Source: Lachnospiraceae bacterium (GTDB taxonomy: Bacteria; Bacillota; Clostridia; Lachnospirales; Lachnospiraceae). Taken from it: a DNA stretch of 64,000 nt. The notes beneath the pieces were generated by a model. The model saw nothing but the letters and a program-made list of their open reading frames with translations. It was not told the origin of the DNA and ran no database searches. Location of the stretch: positions 29,221 through 93,220 of the forward strand of contig CABIXN010000010.1 in NCBI GenBank assembly GCA_902362715.1, read 5' to 3'. Position 1 is the stretch's first letter; every line of letters starts with the position of its first letter. The position numbers were made by a program, and so were the translations under genes. Of the stretch, positions 1 through 8,768 are shown one piece after another.

Positions 1-576
1 AAACCAGACTGCGGTAATAACCGCCATAACAATACAGATAACTACCATTAAATTAAATGGTGCCGATAATCCCACATTCAGAATCATCCCCTGGAAAACC
101 GCAACCATAATAGCGCTTGAAAAGCACATACCCATGGTGGCCCATCCCAGTGCAATTCCTTTCTTTTTCGGAAACCAGTTGCTCATAATCTGCTGGGTTG
201 CCACCAGATTAATGGTATTTGAAACGGCTGTAATAATCGTTACAATCACTGCATACAGCCCGAAAGAAATGGCTTTGCCGTTGATAAACCAGATTACCGC
301 ATAAATCAGTAAAATAATAACTGTGGGCCATTTTACACCTACTTTTGATACAATCTGACCGAAAATCAGAGCCACCGGTATTCCCACAAAACCTCCCACT
401 GCTGAAAATACCAGCAGGGCATTGCTGGAATCTAATCCCATTGCCCCCGCGAAAAATTCTGCCGTTACATTCAGAGTATCCGGCGGAGTGCTGGAAAACA
501 TATACAAAAACAGTACATAAATAATAATCAGCCAGCCCATCTTTCCGAAATTACTCTTTGCTGAATTTTGATTCAT
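1..576 (-). CDS. MFS transporter, oxalate/formate antiporter-like, N-terminal part only
   Basis: The gene starts at an ATG reading leftward from 576, preceded by a GGAGG ribosome binding site, and runs off the left edge after 192 codons. The translation is strongly hydrophobic, with several membrane helices. It contains the loop NWFPKKKGIALGWATMGM, typical of the oxalate/formate antiporter (OFA) branch of the major facilitator superfamily. The MFS protein at 35216-36547 has a very similar loop. OFA-like carriers exchange or import organic acid anions across the cytoplasmic membrane; the substrate cannot be told here. It is divergent from the LysR gene at 745, which probably controls it. The C-terminal half is outside the window. 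Confidence 0.82.
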   Translation of the reverse strand, partial: MNQNSAKSNFGKMGWLIIIYVLFLYMFSSTPPDTLNVTAEFFAGAMGLDSSNALLVFSAVGGFVGIPVALIFGQIVSKVGVKWPTVIILLIYAVIWFINGKAISFGLYAVIVTIITAVSNTINLVATQQIMSNWFPKKKGIALGWATMGMCFSSAIMVAVFQGMILNVGLSAPFNLMVVICIVMAVITAVWF

Positions 577-693
577 AGTATAACCTCCACTTTCTCTACA
601 TTTCAATACTTTCAATACAATTTCCCCAAATATTTATTGTATTTATATAGATTTTAGTGTATTTTGAATTAAAATACTAATATTTTTTGAGCT

Positions 694-723
694 ATAACTA
701 TAACCCTAAAGTTATATAGTTAT
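694..723. promoter_or_regulatory. LysR-type operator between the MFS gene and its divergent regulator
   Basis: Nested inverted repeats lie just upstream of the LysR start. The outer arms are ATAACTATA (694-702) and TATAGTTAT (715-723). The inner palindrome is TATAAC-N6-GTTATA (699-716), a form of the T-N11-A motif bound by LysR proteins. Its place in the divergent intergenic region fits control of both genes. Confidence 0.5.
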
Positions 724-744
724 GTGCAAGGAGGAAAACGATAC

Positions 745-1665
745 ATGACCCTTAGATCTCTTGAATACTTTCTGGTGGTGGTAAAACATTTGAATATATC
801 CAGAGCCGCTCAAGAACTGTATATCAGCCAGCCTGCCCTGAGCAAACAAATCCGTCTGCTGGAAGAAGAACTCCAGGTAGTCCTGTTTGACCGTGGAAAT
901 CATTCATTAACTCTTACTCCCGCAGGTGAGACTCTGCTTTCAGAAGCAAATGAACTGTTTGCCAAACATACACAGCTGGTAAACCGTGTACGTGCGGCCG
1001 CTCTTTCTACTCCTGATACGCTGCATATCCACCACATGTCCGGTTCTTTCAATCACCAGCTTCCAGACTGGATCCTTTCCTTTCAGGAAGAGAACAAAAA
1101 TATTACTGTACAAATTGATAGAAGCTCCCCAAGCCAGATTTTTTCCGATCTGCTGAATGATAAAATTCAGGTAGGTTTTTTGTTATCTGCTGCAACATCC
1201 TGCCCAAATCCTCTGCAGACCATAACACTGCATCAGGATCAGCTTGCATTGGCTGTTCCTAAACATCATCCTCTGGCTCACAGAACGGCCATCCGTTTTT
1301 CAGAAATAGTAAACGAAACCCTTCTGCTTTTGGAATCTCAGGATGCTCCGTTTCAGCATTCCCTGCTGCCGTTTTTTCTGTACATGAACCGGGGCCAGAG
1401 CAAAAACCGTATTCACTATTTAAAGGATATGGAGACCATTGTAGCCCTTGCCCGGGCCGGTTCCGGATTATCCTTTATTGCCAGCGATTATTGTATGAAC
1501 ACCAGGGACCTTCATTTGATCCCCATCTCAGATGCCTTTCCCATCCGGCTGTGCATGACCTGGAACCCATATTCCATGAATAAAAACACAGAATTATTTA
1601 TTCAGTATATAAAAGAAAAAGCCCCTGATGCCTTTGGAAGCAATCAGGGAACAGTTAAATCCTAA
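745..1665 (+). CDS. LysR family transcriptional regulator
   Basis: This 306-residue protein has an N-terminal winged helix-turn-helix (residues 1-60, with SQPALSKQIRLLEEELQ as the recognition region) and a C-terminal periplasmic-binding-fold effector domain. Its length is typical for LysR. I chose the ATG at 745 rather than the upstream ATG at 724 because AAGGAGG lies at 728-734 and the protein then begins MTLRSLEYF, the standard LysR start. It is divergent from the MFS transporter and separated from it by a T-N11-A palindrome, so it probably regulates that transporter and itself. The effector is unknown. Confidence 0.85.
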   Translation: MTLRSLEYFLVVVKHLNISRAAQELYISQPALSKQIRLLEEELQVVLFDRGNHSLTLTPAGETLLSEANELFAKHTQLVNRVRAAALSTPDTLHIHHMSGSFNHQLPDWILSFQEENKNITVQIDRSSPSQIFSDLLNDKIQVGFLLSAATSCPNPLQTITLHQDQLALAVPKHHPLAHRTAIRFSEIVNETLLLLESQDAPFQHSLLPFFLYMNRGQSKNRIHYLKDMETIVALARAGSGLSFIASDYCMNTRDLHLIPISDAFPIRLCMTWNPYSMNKNTELFIQYIKEKAPDAFGSNQGTVKS

Positions 1666-1694
1666 TAAGCATATGCCGCAATCTCATGGCAGGA

Positions 1695-2252
1695 TTATGA
1701 ATAAACAAGTCCCCCGATGATTCCGGCTGCAATGATAACCAGAATGGGATTTATTTTCCACTTACGTATAACAATGAAGGTACTGATAAAAACTGCGACT
1801 GCTATCCAGTCCCAGGTCATTTTCCGGCTGATAGTTTCTGTACCTGCAAAAGCCAGAAGAAGAATCGTAGCTGCTGCCGAAATAATCAATCCAAGAGAAC
1901 TTGCTTTCAGCCCGTTTAATACTTCAAGAATATATTTCGACTGCCGATGCCTTTTAAAAAAACGGTACAGTAATACAGAAATACAGACGCCGGAAATCAC
2001 ACACCCGGCCGTGGCAAAAACCGCTCCCCGGATACCGGCAATCTGTATTCCAATAAAAGTGGAGGTATTCACGGCAAGAGGCCCCGGCGTCATTTGAGAT
2101 ATGGTAACAATATCCGTAAATGTCTGACGGCTTACCCAGTGATAATGTTCCACAACCTGTTCCTGAATCAGTGGAATAATGGCATAGCCTCCGCCGATAC
2201 TGAATGTTCCTATCTTAAAAAACACATACATCAGCTGTAAAATCTGCCCCAT
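1695..2252 (-). CDS. Chromate transporter family protein, second half
   Basis: This 185-residue membrane protein belongs to the chromate ion transporter (CHR) family. The diagnostic segments are FSIGGGYAIIPLIQEQ near the N terminus and MTPGPLAVNTSTFIG around residue 55. It is half the length of classical ChrA and belongs to the short-chain type that occurs as tandem gene pairs. Its ATG abuts the stop codon of the upstream half (2253-2849) with no gap, so the two are translationally coupled and probably form a heterodimer. Members export chromate in some bacteria, but in gut anaerobes the real substrate is unproven. Confidence 0.82.
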   Translation of the reverse strand: MGQILQLMYVFFKIGTFSIGGGYAIIPLIQEQVVEHYHWVSRQTFTDIVTISQMTPGPLAVNTSTFIGIQIAGIRGAVFATAGCVISGVCISVLLYRFFKRHRQSKYILEVLNGLKASSLGLIISAAATILLLAFAGTETISRKMTWDWIAVAVFISTFIVIRKWKINPILVIIAAGIIGGLVYS

Positions 2253-2849
2253 TTATCCCACCGCCTTTTTGTTCGTCATCCATACCCGTAGAATACATAC
2301 CGCACAGCTGCATAAAAGCACAAGAATCACATTGATACTGGTAAAAAAACTGACTGCAAAAGACAATATCACAAGAAGGTCCAAAATCCTGGATTTCTCT
2401 TTTCGAATCATGCGGGTCATATCTACAATAAAATCAACAATTAACGCAGCTACTCCCGCCTGCATTCCTTTCAGCACAGCTGCCACCACTTCATTGGAAA
2501 TAACAGCTGTATAGCACACGGACACAACAGATAAAATCAGAACAGGAGGAATTACCGCACACACACAGCTAATCAGCATCCCAATCTTCCCTGCCGTCCG
2601 GTAACCTGCCAGAGACGCCATATTAACAGCGATAGCCCCTGGTGTTGACTGAGCTATCGCCGCCATTTCCATCAATTCCTCTTCCGAAAACATATGCTTT
2701 TTCTCTATAAAATATTTCCTTACCATGGGGACCACTACATATCCTCCGCCAAATGTAAAAGCGCTGATGAACATATTTACCTTCATCAGCCACAAATAAG
2801 TTATAATCTTTTCTTTTTTCCTGCTGCTTTCCTGCCTGATCTCTTTCAT
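2253..2849 (-). CDS. Chromate transporter family protein, first half
   Basis: This is a 198-residue short-chain CHR family membrane protein. The family signatures are FTFGGGYVVVPMVRKYF around residues 32-48 and AQSTPGAIAVNMASLAG around residues 67-83. It is paired head-to-tail with the partner half whose start codon directly follows its stop. The putative ribosome binding site (AAAGGT) is weak. The gene diverges from the LysR gene at 2976, its likely regulator. Anion export is a family inference only. Confidence 0.82.
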   Translation of the reverse strand: MKEIRQESSRKKEKIITYLWLMKVNMFISAFTFGGGYVVVPMVRKYFIEKKHMFSEEELMEMAAIAQSTPGAIAVNMASLAGYRTAGKIGMLISCVCAVIPPVLILSVVSVCYTAVISNEVVAAVLKGMQAGVAALIVDFIVDMTRMIRKEKSRILDLLVILSFAVSFFTSINVILVLLCSCAVCILRVWMTNKKAVG

Positions 2850-2949
2850 ACCTTTTATTCCACTTCCTTAGTTTTATATCAAATATCATATCACTTGTTC
2901 TGTTATCTGAAAAACGATATAATATTCTGGAAGTCATTAGTTTTTTTCA

Positions 2950-2961
2950 TGATAATTATCA
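2950..2961. promoter_or_regulatory. Perfect palindrome at the start of the second LysR gene
   Basis: TGATAATTATCA is a perfect 12-bp palindrome that abuts and overlaps the AGGAGG ribosome binding site (2961-2966) of the LysR gene. Its position suggests autoregulation or binding within the shared intergenic region with the chromate-transporter pair. Confidence 0.35.
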
Positions 2962-2975
2962 GGAGGTTCCCAAAA

Positions 2976-3845
2976 ATGCTGTCACTGCGCCACTACATGA
3001 TATTTAAAGAAGTATCCTCGACAGAAAATTTCACCAGGGCTGCCCAAAATCTTTATATTACTCAGTCTGCGGTTTCCCATACCATCCGCGAGCTGGAGGA
3101 ATACACCGGTACACTGCTTTTTGACCGGCTTTCTAAAAAGGTCCGGCTGACAGCAGCCGGTAAGCTGCTGCTAGAAGAGATCACGCCGATCCTTACTGCC
3201 TGCAGATCTCTGGAACAAAAAATCCGTCGATTGGATTTGCAGGCCCCCATCAATATTGTATCCAGCATTACTCTAGCCTCTTACTGGCTCCCCGGTATAC
3301 TAAACCGCTTTAAAACATATCACCCGAATGTTCCCGTATACGTAAACGTGGTCAGTGCGGCAAATGCCCTGCAGGCGCTTCATGAGGGAAATGCAGATCT
3401 GGCCCTGGTAGAAGGCGCAACCCCTCATGCCCCCTTTGAAAGCTTTTGCTTTGCCGAATATAATCTAAAAATCCTGTGCGCTCCAACATATTTGTCCTTT
3501 GAACGCCCGCCGGCTTCTATTAGTGAATTTTGCAGCCGGCAGCTCCTGCTGCGGGAACCGGGCAGCGCCATCCGGGATGCATTAGACAGTAAGCTGCTCC
3601 TTTCCGGCTATAAAGCTCACCCTGCATGGACCAGCGTAAATTCTTCCGCTCTGATAGAGGCAGCAAAAGCCGGTCTTGGCATTACCGTCCTCCCTGAGGT
3701 ATTAGTAAAAAAGGAGCTGGCTGACAAAACACTGGTTTCTGTTGAAATTAAAGACCTTATTATCCGTAACCAGCTGTTAGCTGTATGGCACAAGGACAAG
3801 CATATGACTACGCCCCTCCGGTCTCTGATTTCCTGTATTCATTAA
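2976..3845 (+). CDS. LysR family transcriptional regulator
   Basis: This 289-residue LysR regulator has an N-terminal DNA-binding domain with the helix TQSAVSHTIRELEEYTG and a substrate-binding domain that keeps the family pattern (NIVSSITLASYWLPGIL). The open frame extends far upstream, but the real start is the ATG at 2976: AGGAGG lies nine bases before it and the protein begins MLSLRHYMIFKEV, a normal LysR N terminus. It is divergent from the tandem chromate-family transporter genes and most likely regulates them. Confidence 0.85.
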   Translation: MLSLRHYMIFKEVSSTENFTRAAQNLYITQSAVSHTIRELEEYTGTLLFDRLSKKVRLTAAGKLLLEEITPILTACRSLEQKIRRLDLQAPINIVSSITLASYWLPGILNRFKTYHPNVPVYVNVVSAANALQALHEGNADLALVEGATPHAPFESFCFAEYNLKILCAPTYLSFERPPASISEFCSRQLLLREPGSAIRDALDSKLLLSGYKAHPAWTSVNSSALIEAAKAGLGITVLPEVLVKKELADKTLVSVEIKDLIIRNQLLAVWHKDKHMTTPLRSLISCIH

Positions 3846-3870
3846 TGCTTTCCGCTCATTTAACATAATT

Positions 3871-5313
3871 TTATACCTGGATATTTTCACAGTCCAGGCC
3901 GTAAATTTTCATATCAAACACCCCGGAAACCTTTAACAGACGTTCTGTATTTCTGTAAAAACGACTGCTGAAAACCGCTTCCCCTGCATTTACAAATATT
4001 TCTGCACTGGATACATCAATAATGATTCTGAGTTTATCCAGATGTTTAAGCCGCAGTTTTCTGCATGTCCGCCCATAATCTTTATTCAGATACCGAAGCT
4101 GCAGACATCCTGCCTTCCACTCCAGACAGAACGTCTGATCGTATTCAAAGTAAAATTCTTCCGAATGGTTATCAACCAGAATATCCGCTGTCCTGGGACA
4201 CTCCACTGCAGACTCTCCAGAAACACAAACTCTTATTTCTTCCCCTCTAAGCTGCTCTAACTCCCGGACAGGCTCCATTTTCAGCATCCCATCTGCATAC
4301 TTCAGCTCTCTTGGAATGGTCATACAATGCTGCCATCCATAAGCCACCGTTGGATTACTGTACTCCGCATCAGGCATTCCCATCCAGCCCATTAAAAGCC
4401 TCCGCTCCTGTGCCTGAAATGTCTGAGGCGCATAAAAATCAAAACCGATATCTGCCTCTTTGTATTCCCCTAAATATGCCTGGGTCCTGAAATCTCCATA
4501 TACCAAGAAATAGCCGCTGGAATAAATATTCTGAAACCGGTAAGACTCATGAGAAACACCCTGGGGCGATACCATAAGAATCCATTGTCCATCCAGGCAG
4601 AATAAATCCGGACATTCCCACATATATCCTAAAGGCTTCTCTGTCTTTAACGTATTAATATGCCTCCAGTTCAGCTTATCTTCAGATTCCCATACCAGTA
4701 CCTGCCCGATATCACTTTTAGTTCTGGCTCCCAGAACCATATAAAATTTTCCCTCATAAGCAAATACTTTCGGATCCCGCACATGACAGGTCAAATCTTT
4801 TGGATAATCATCATTCCTTAACAGAAGTTTTTCTTCCTGAACTGTAATTCCGTCAAGACTCACTGCTACAGCTGTATTATGCTCCCTTCCGTTCCGGATA
4901 TAATCATAATCACCCTCAAGCTTTACATTCCCGGTATAATAAAGATACATCTTTCCATGATCAATCAGCGCCGAACCGGAATAAACCCCCCTATCATCCC
5001 AGCTGTGTTCAGGATAAAGCATTACCGGACATGACTGAAAATGAATCAAATCCCGGCTTTTATAATGCCCCCAGTATTTATTTCCTCCATTTGCAGAAAA
5101 GGGTGAATACTGATAAAAAACATGATATTCTCCATTAAAATAACAAAGGCCGTTGGGATCGTTCAGCCAGCCAACTGGCGGCATTAAATGCAGTTTCTGC
5201 CTCCATGGGTCCTCAGCCGCCTGATAGGCGGCCGCCCGTTCCCTTTCTTGAATAGCCTCCTTCCACGCTTCTTTTGTTTTATAAAATGCTGCTGAATCTT
5301 CTTTTACACGCAT
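3871..5313 (-). CDS. scrB: Sucrose-6-phosphate hydrolase, glycoside hydrolase family 32
   Basis: The 480-residue enzyme hydrolyses sucrose 6-phosphate to glucose 6-phosphate and fructose in the cytoplasm. All three GH32 acidic motifs are present: the nucleophile in WLNDPNG (Asp52), the transition-state stabiliser in RDP (179-181) and the acid/base in EC (233-234). The usual C-terminal beta-sandwich follows. Length is normal for the family. The gene follows the sucrose-type PTS permease with an 18-base gap, so the two form an operon, and the LacI regulator lies just upstream. This context argues for sucrose 6-phosphate rather than a fructan as substrate. Confidence 0.9.
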   Translation of the reverse strand: MRVKEDSAAFYKTKEAWKEAIQERERAAAYQAAEDPWRQKLHLMPPVGWLNDPNGLCYFNGEYHVFYQYSPFSANGGNKYWGHYKSRDLIHFQSCPVMLYPEHSWDDRGVYSGSALIDHGKMYLYYTGNVKLEGDYDYIRNGREHNTAVAVSLDGITVQEEKLLLRNDDYPKDLTCHVRDPKVFAYEGKFYMVLGARTKSDIGQVLVWESEDKLNWRHINTLKTEKPLGYMWECPDLFCLDGQWILMVSPQGVSHESYRFQNIYSSGYFLVYGDFRTQAYLGEYKEADIGFDFYAPQTFQAQERRLLMGWMGMPDAEYSNPTVAYGWQHCMTIPRELKYADGMLKMEPVRELEQLRGEEIRVCVSGESAVECPRTADILVDNHSEEFYFEYDQTFCLEWKAGCLQLRYLNKDYGRTCRKLRLKHLDKLRIIIDVSSAEIFVNAGEAVFSSRFYRNTERLLKVSGVFDMKIYGLDCENIQV

Positions 5314-5331
5314 AAAATTTCATTTCCTCAT

Positions 5332-7302
5332 TTACTGATTAATTCTGAACAATGTGTCCTTGGTGCTGATATTTCCAAAGGCCGGTACAGAAATCTCTTT
5401 ATACATATCGCTGTTGGTTATAATAACCGGAGTTATGATGGGATATCCTTCTTTCACAATAGCCTCTCCATCAAACCTCATCAAAAGCGTCCCTGCCGTC
5501 ACATGTTCCCCTTCTGAAACCAGCGTCTCAAAATGTCTTCCCTCTAACTGTACCGTGTCGATTCCAACATGAATCAAAAGCTCTATTCCATTATCACAGA
5601 CCAGGCCCACAGCATGTCCCATGACTACAGATACAACCGCATTGCATGGCGCCTTTACTTCTCCCAAAGACGGCCGTATGGCCGCTCCGGTTCCCAGCAT
5701 CCCAGATGCAAACGTTTCATCCCCTGTTTCTTCTAAAGATACAACTTCTCCACAAAGAGGTGACGGCAGTTCCAGCACAGCATCCGCTCCGCCGTCCGGC
5801 TGTAGTTCTTTTGTATCTTCTGTATTCTTTTCTATATCCGCTGAATCCTTTTTCGTAATTTCTGTCATTGTTTCAAGCTCTGTATCTTCGGAATCCTCAT
5901 CCTTTTTTTCATCTGGATCAATCAGAGCACGGGGTGTAATGGCCCAAGATACAAAGAACGCCACCCCTGCCGAAATCGCGAACATAATAATATAAGAAAG
6001 AGGCATATTTAAACATAACAAAATACCAAAAATTCCGGTTACCCCTGTTCCCGACGCCCCCAGCTGGACAATGGATGCATACATTGCTCCGCATGCCCCT
6101 CCGATACAGCCTGCAAGAAACGGCCGGAAAAATCGAAGATTCACACCAAAAATGGCCGGTTCTGTAATCCCCATAAAGGCAGACAGCGCAGAGGGCAGAC
6201 AAAGACTTTTATTTCTGGCATTTTTTGATTTCACTCCTACAGCAAGGCACGCCGCTCCCTGGGCAATGTTGGCGGCAGAAGCCAGTGGGAGCCAGAAAGT
6301 AAGTCCATACATAGACAACTGTCCCAAATCTATAATGGTATACATATGGTGGATACCCATTACAACAGTAGGCGCATAGAGTCCGCCCATTATAAAGGAA
6401 CCAATTCCAAAAGGTATCGCAATCAGCCATTGTATACCATTTAAAACTCCATTTTCAACGGTGACAAATACCGGTCCGATCACTGCCAGGGTCAGGTATC
6501 CGGTAACGAATACGGAAACCAGAGGTGTTACAAATAAATCAAGCATAGCAGGAACAATTTTATGCAGCCGTTTTTCAATCATGCATAAAACCCAGACGGC
6601 TATAATAACAGGAATTACATGGCCCTGATAACCTACCAGCTTTATACTGTATAATCCGCCAAAAACCTCCTGCATATTAAGAACTCCCTCTGTAGCAACC
6701 GTCCAGGCATTCTGCAGATCGGGATGAATCATAATCATACCTATTACCGCTCCTAAAAACGGATTTCCGCCGAATACTTTTGCCGCGGAAAATGCAATTA
6801 AAATTGGCAGAAATGTATATGCCGTATTGGCAAATAACGTAGCAAATACATACAGCGAGCCCGAAGTATTAATATGAATAATTCCACTGTTATTCATAAA
6901 ATCCAGTGTATTCATAATGCCCATCAGAAATCCGCTGGCAACAATCGCCGGAATAATAGGTACAAAAATATCTCCCAGCATTTTAATAAAACGCTGAAAC
7001 AAATTTCCCTTAGAAGCCGCAGCCTTTTTAACATCTTCTTTGCTGGACGCCTGTATATCCGCAGCCTTGATAAATTCATCATAAACCTTATTTACCACAC
7101 CCGTTCCGAAAATAATCTGCAGCTGTCCGGAAGCTTCAAAAACACCCTTTACTCCGTCAACTGCTTCCAGTGACTTTTTGCTGCACTTTTTATTATCCGA
7201 AATTACCAGGCGCAGTCTTGTAGCACAATGAGCCGCTGAAATAAGATTTTCTTTTCCGCCGATTTGTTTTAATACCTGTCTGGCCGTATCCTTGTAATCC
7301 AT
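5332..7302 (-). CDS. scrA: PTS system sucrose-type EIIBCA component
   Basis: This 656-residue phosphotransferase permease imports and phosphorylates a beta-glucoside/sucrose-type sugar. The domains run EIIB (residues 1-80, phosphorylated Cys26 in SAAHCATRLRL), EIIC membrane domain (about 105-465), an acidic linker, and EIIA of the glucose type (active His578 in LLIHVGIDTVQL). Having IIA fused at the C terminus means only HPr and EI are needed in trans. I start it at 7302 because GGGAGGAAGAG precedes that ATG; the open frame extends 11 codons further without a better site. The GH32 hydrolase follows and a LacI repressor precedes it. Confidence 0.9.
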   Translation of the reverse strand: MDYKDTARQVLKQIGGKENLISAAHCATRLRLVISDNKKCSKKSLEAVDGVKGVFEASGQLQIIFGTGVVNKVYDEFIKAADIQASSKEDVKKAAASKGNLFQRFIKMLGDIFVPIIPAIVASGFLMGIMNTLDFMNNSGIIHINTSGSLYVFATLFANTAYTFLPILIAFSAAKVFGGNPFLGAVIGMIMIHPDLQNAWTVATEGVLNMQEVFGGLYSIKLVGYQGHVIPVIIAVWVLCMIEKRLHKIVPAMLDLFVTPLVSVFVTGYLTLAVIGPVFVTVENGVLNGIQWLIAIPFGIGSFIMGGLYAPTVVMGIHHMYTIIDLGQLSMYGLTFWLPLASAANIAQGAACLAVGVKSKNARNKSLCLPSALSAFMGITEPAIFGVNLRFFRPFLAGCIGGACGAMYASIVQLGASGTGVTGIFGILLCLNMPLSYIIMFAISAGVAFFVSWAITPRALIDPDEKKDEDSEDTELETMTEITKKDSADIEKNTEDTKELQPDGGADAVLELPSPLCGEVVSLEETGDETFASGMLGTGAAIRPSLGEVKAPCNAVVSVVMGHAVGLVCDNGIELLIHVGIDTVQLEGRHFETLVSEGEHVTAGTLLMRFDGEAIVKEGYPIITPVIITNSDMYKEISVPAFGNISTKDTLFRINQ

Positions 7303-7320
7303 TTCTCTTCCTCCCTTATA

Positions 7321-7334
7321 TGATATCGTTCTCA
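7321..7334. promoter_or_regulatory. LacI-family operator, start-proximal
   Basis: TGATATCGTTCTCA is a pseudo-palindrome with the central CG typical of LacI/GalR operators. It sits just upstream of the scrA ribosome binding site and matches the second copy at 7387-7400. Confidence 0.6.
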
Positions 7335-7386
7335 TTTATATATAATGATATTACAGCACTACCATCTATATCTTTTCTTTCATATG

Positions 7387-7400
7387 TGAGATCGTTCTCT
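7387..7400. promoter_or_regulatory. LacI-family operator at the scrA transcription start
   Basis: TGAGATCGTTCTCT shares the CGTTCTC core with the site at 7321-7334, 66 bases away. It lies immediately downstream of the predicted -10 box, where a bound repressor would block transcription. The LacI protein at 7700-8686 is the obvious candidate. Confidence 0.62.
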
Positions 7401-7409
7401 TATATTCAA

Positions 7410-7437
7410 ATTATAACAATTAATTTTAATTTGTAAA
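7410..7437 (-). promoter_or_regulatory. Promoter of the sucrose operon
   Basis: On the minus strand a -35 box TTTACA (7437-7432) and a -10 box TATAAT (7415-7410) are separated by 16 bases, giving a start near 7403, at the edge of the LacI operator. This is a good sigma-A promoter for scrA-scrB. Confidence 0.6.
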
Positions 7438-7595
7438 TTTGTATTTTCTACAAATACAGTTCCCTTTATTTATGCAACTTAGCCAAATTTCTTGCTTCTT
7501 TTGACAATTTGAAGATTCTGTTTTGGCAAGCCGGCCGCCTGCAATACGTTTCATTTTTCCGGAAGTCCACATCTTTGGGGATCCTTTTATAAAAA

Positions 7596-7645
7596 TATAA
7601 AAAAAGAACAAAACCTTACTTTTCGGAATAAGATTTCGTCCTTTT
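7596..7645 (-). terminator. Terminator after the LacI gene
   Basis: A 15-base-pair stem (arms 7629-7643 and 7604-7618, with a few G-U pairs) is followed on the minus strand by a run of U residues. It ends the LacI transcript and separates it from the scrA promoter. Confidence 0.7.
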
Positions 7646-7699
7646 ATTGTATCTTTTTAAGCGTCCGCTTTCTTCTGATGCTGTTTTTCCGCTATTTTC

Positions 7700-8686
7700 T
7701 TATTTGGACCAGGTGGAATCTCTCAATTCCAGCCGATGCCCCATTTTTACTTCCTTCAGACTTTCTGTCTGCTCTTTAACCAGTCCCAGAAGCATCTTAG
7801 CCGCTTCCATTCCGCTGGTTTTATAAAAATAATGGGCGGTTGTAAGCTTTGGCTCCATTAACCGGCCAATCAGAGAATCTCCAATCCCTGCAACCTGCAC
7901 ATCCTGTGGGATGCTGCGGCCTGTTTCCCGCAGATATAAAACAGCTCCATAGGCAATCTGATCTGTAGCACAGAAAACCGCATCTATCTGAGGCGACCGT
8001 TCAAACAGCTCCCTGGCATGTTCATATCCAGATTCCATGGAAAAATCAGCCTCTTCCATATTCTCCGGCGGACAGATTATGCGGCATTCACTGCATGCCT
8101 CGCAAAATCCTTCCCGCCGCCGAAAGCCGGCTGCCTGATCCTTTAATGTAACTCCTATATAGCCCGGATTTTTACTTTCCTTCAGCATATATCCTGTCAG
8201 CTCATAAGCTGCCCGTCTGTCATCATAATATACACAAGGGTATCCATCCAGCTGCTGAGCTAAAATAACAACGGGAATATCCAGTTCTTTCAGCGCCCTC
8301 TTGTGGGCTTTCGTGAAAATAGTTCCCACAAGAATGATACCGTCCACATGATAATTTTTCAGTGTCTGAAAATAATTCAGCTCCTCCTGCTCCTGATTCT
8401 GGGTATTTGCCAAAAGCAGCTGATAGCCCGCCTCCAGCAAAACTTTACTGATACCCTCCACCATCCGGCTGATGGAATCAGAATTGATTCTGGGTATGAC
8501 AACACCGATCACTCTTGTTTTTTTTGTTCTGAGCATCTGGGCCTGCCGGGACGGCTCATAACCGGTCTCTTCAATCACTCTTCTAATAGAATCTTTTTTC
8601 TCCTGACTGACATACCCTCCATTTAAATATCTGGATACAGTGGCGCGGGAAACCCCTGCCATTTCTGCAATATCGTTGATATTCAT
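7700..8686 (-). CDS. LacI family repressor, probable sucrose regulator
   Basis: This 328-residue LacI/GalR regulator has an N-terminal helix-turn-helix (NINDIAEMAGVSRATVSRYL) and hinge, then a sugar-binding domain resembling periplasmic binding proteins. I start it at 8686 because GAGGTGG is correctly spaced from that ATG; an ATG two codons upstream is too close. The gene lies directly upstream of the sucrose operon in the same direction but is separated by a strong terminator and a new promoter. Two LacI-like operators flank the start of that operon. Sucrose or fructose as inducer is inferred from context. Confidence 0.87.
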   Translation of the reverse strand: MNINDIAEMAGVSRATVSRYLNGGYVSQEKKDSIRRVIEETGYEPSRQAQMLRTKKTRVIGVVIPRINSDSISRMVEGISKVLLEAGYQLLLANTQNQEQEELNYFQTLKNYHVDGIILVGTIFTKAHKRALKELDIPVVILAQQLDGYPCVYYDDRRAAYELTGYMLKESKNPGYIGVTLKDQAAGFRRREGFCEACSECRIICPPENMEEADFSMESGYEHARELFERSPQIDAVFCATDQIAYGAVLYLRETGRSIPQDVQVAGIGDSLIGRLMEPKLTTAHYFYKTSGMEAAKMLLGLVKEQTESLKEVKMGHRLELRDSTWSK

Positions 8687-8768
8687 ATACATCCACCTCA
8701 TGCTGCATTTTTCAACATTCTGGCGTTATTATACCATATTTCCCGAAATTGCCAAGCAGGGGAACCAA

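Noticed and set aside
2694..2975. Longer LysR protein starting at 2694
   Set aside because: The extension covers the divergent promoter and the start of the chromate-transporter gene; AGGAGG and the standard LysR N terminus fix the start at 2976.
7426..7611. 61-codon frame between scrA and the LacI gene
   Set aside because: It runs through the LacI terminator and the scrA promoter and has no ribosome binding site or similarity I recognise.
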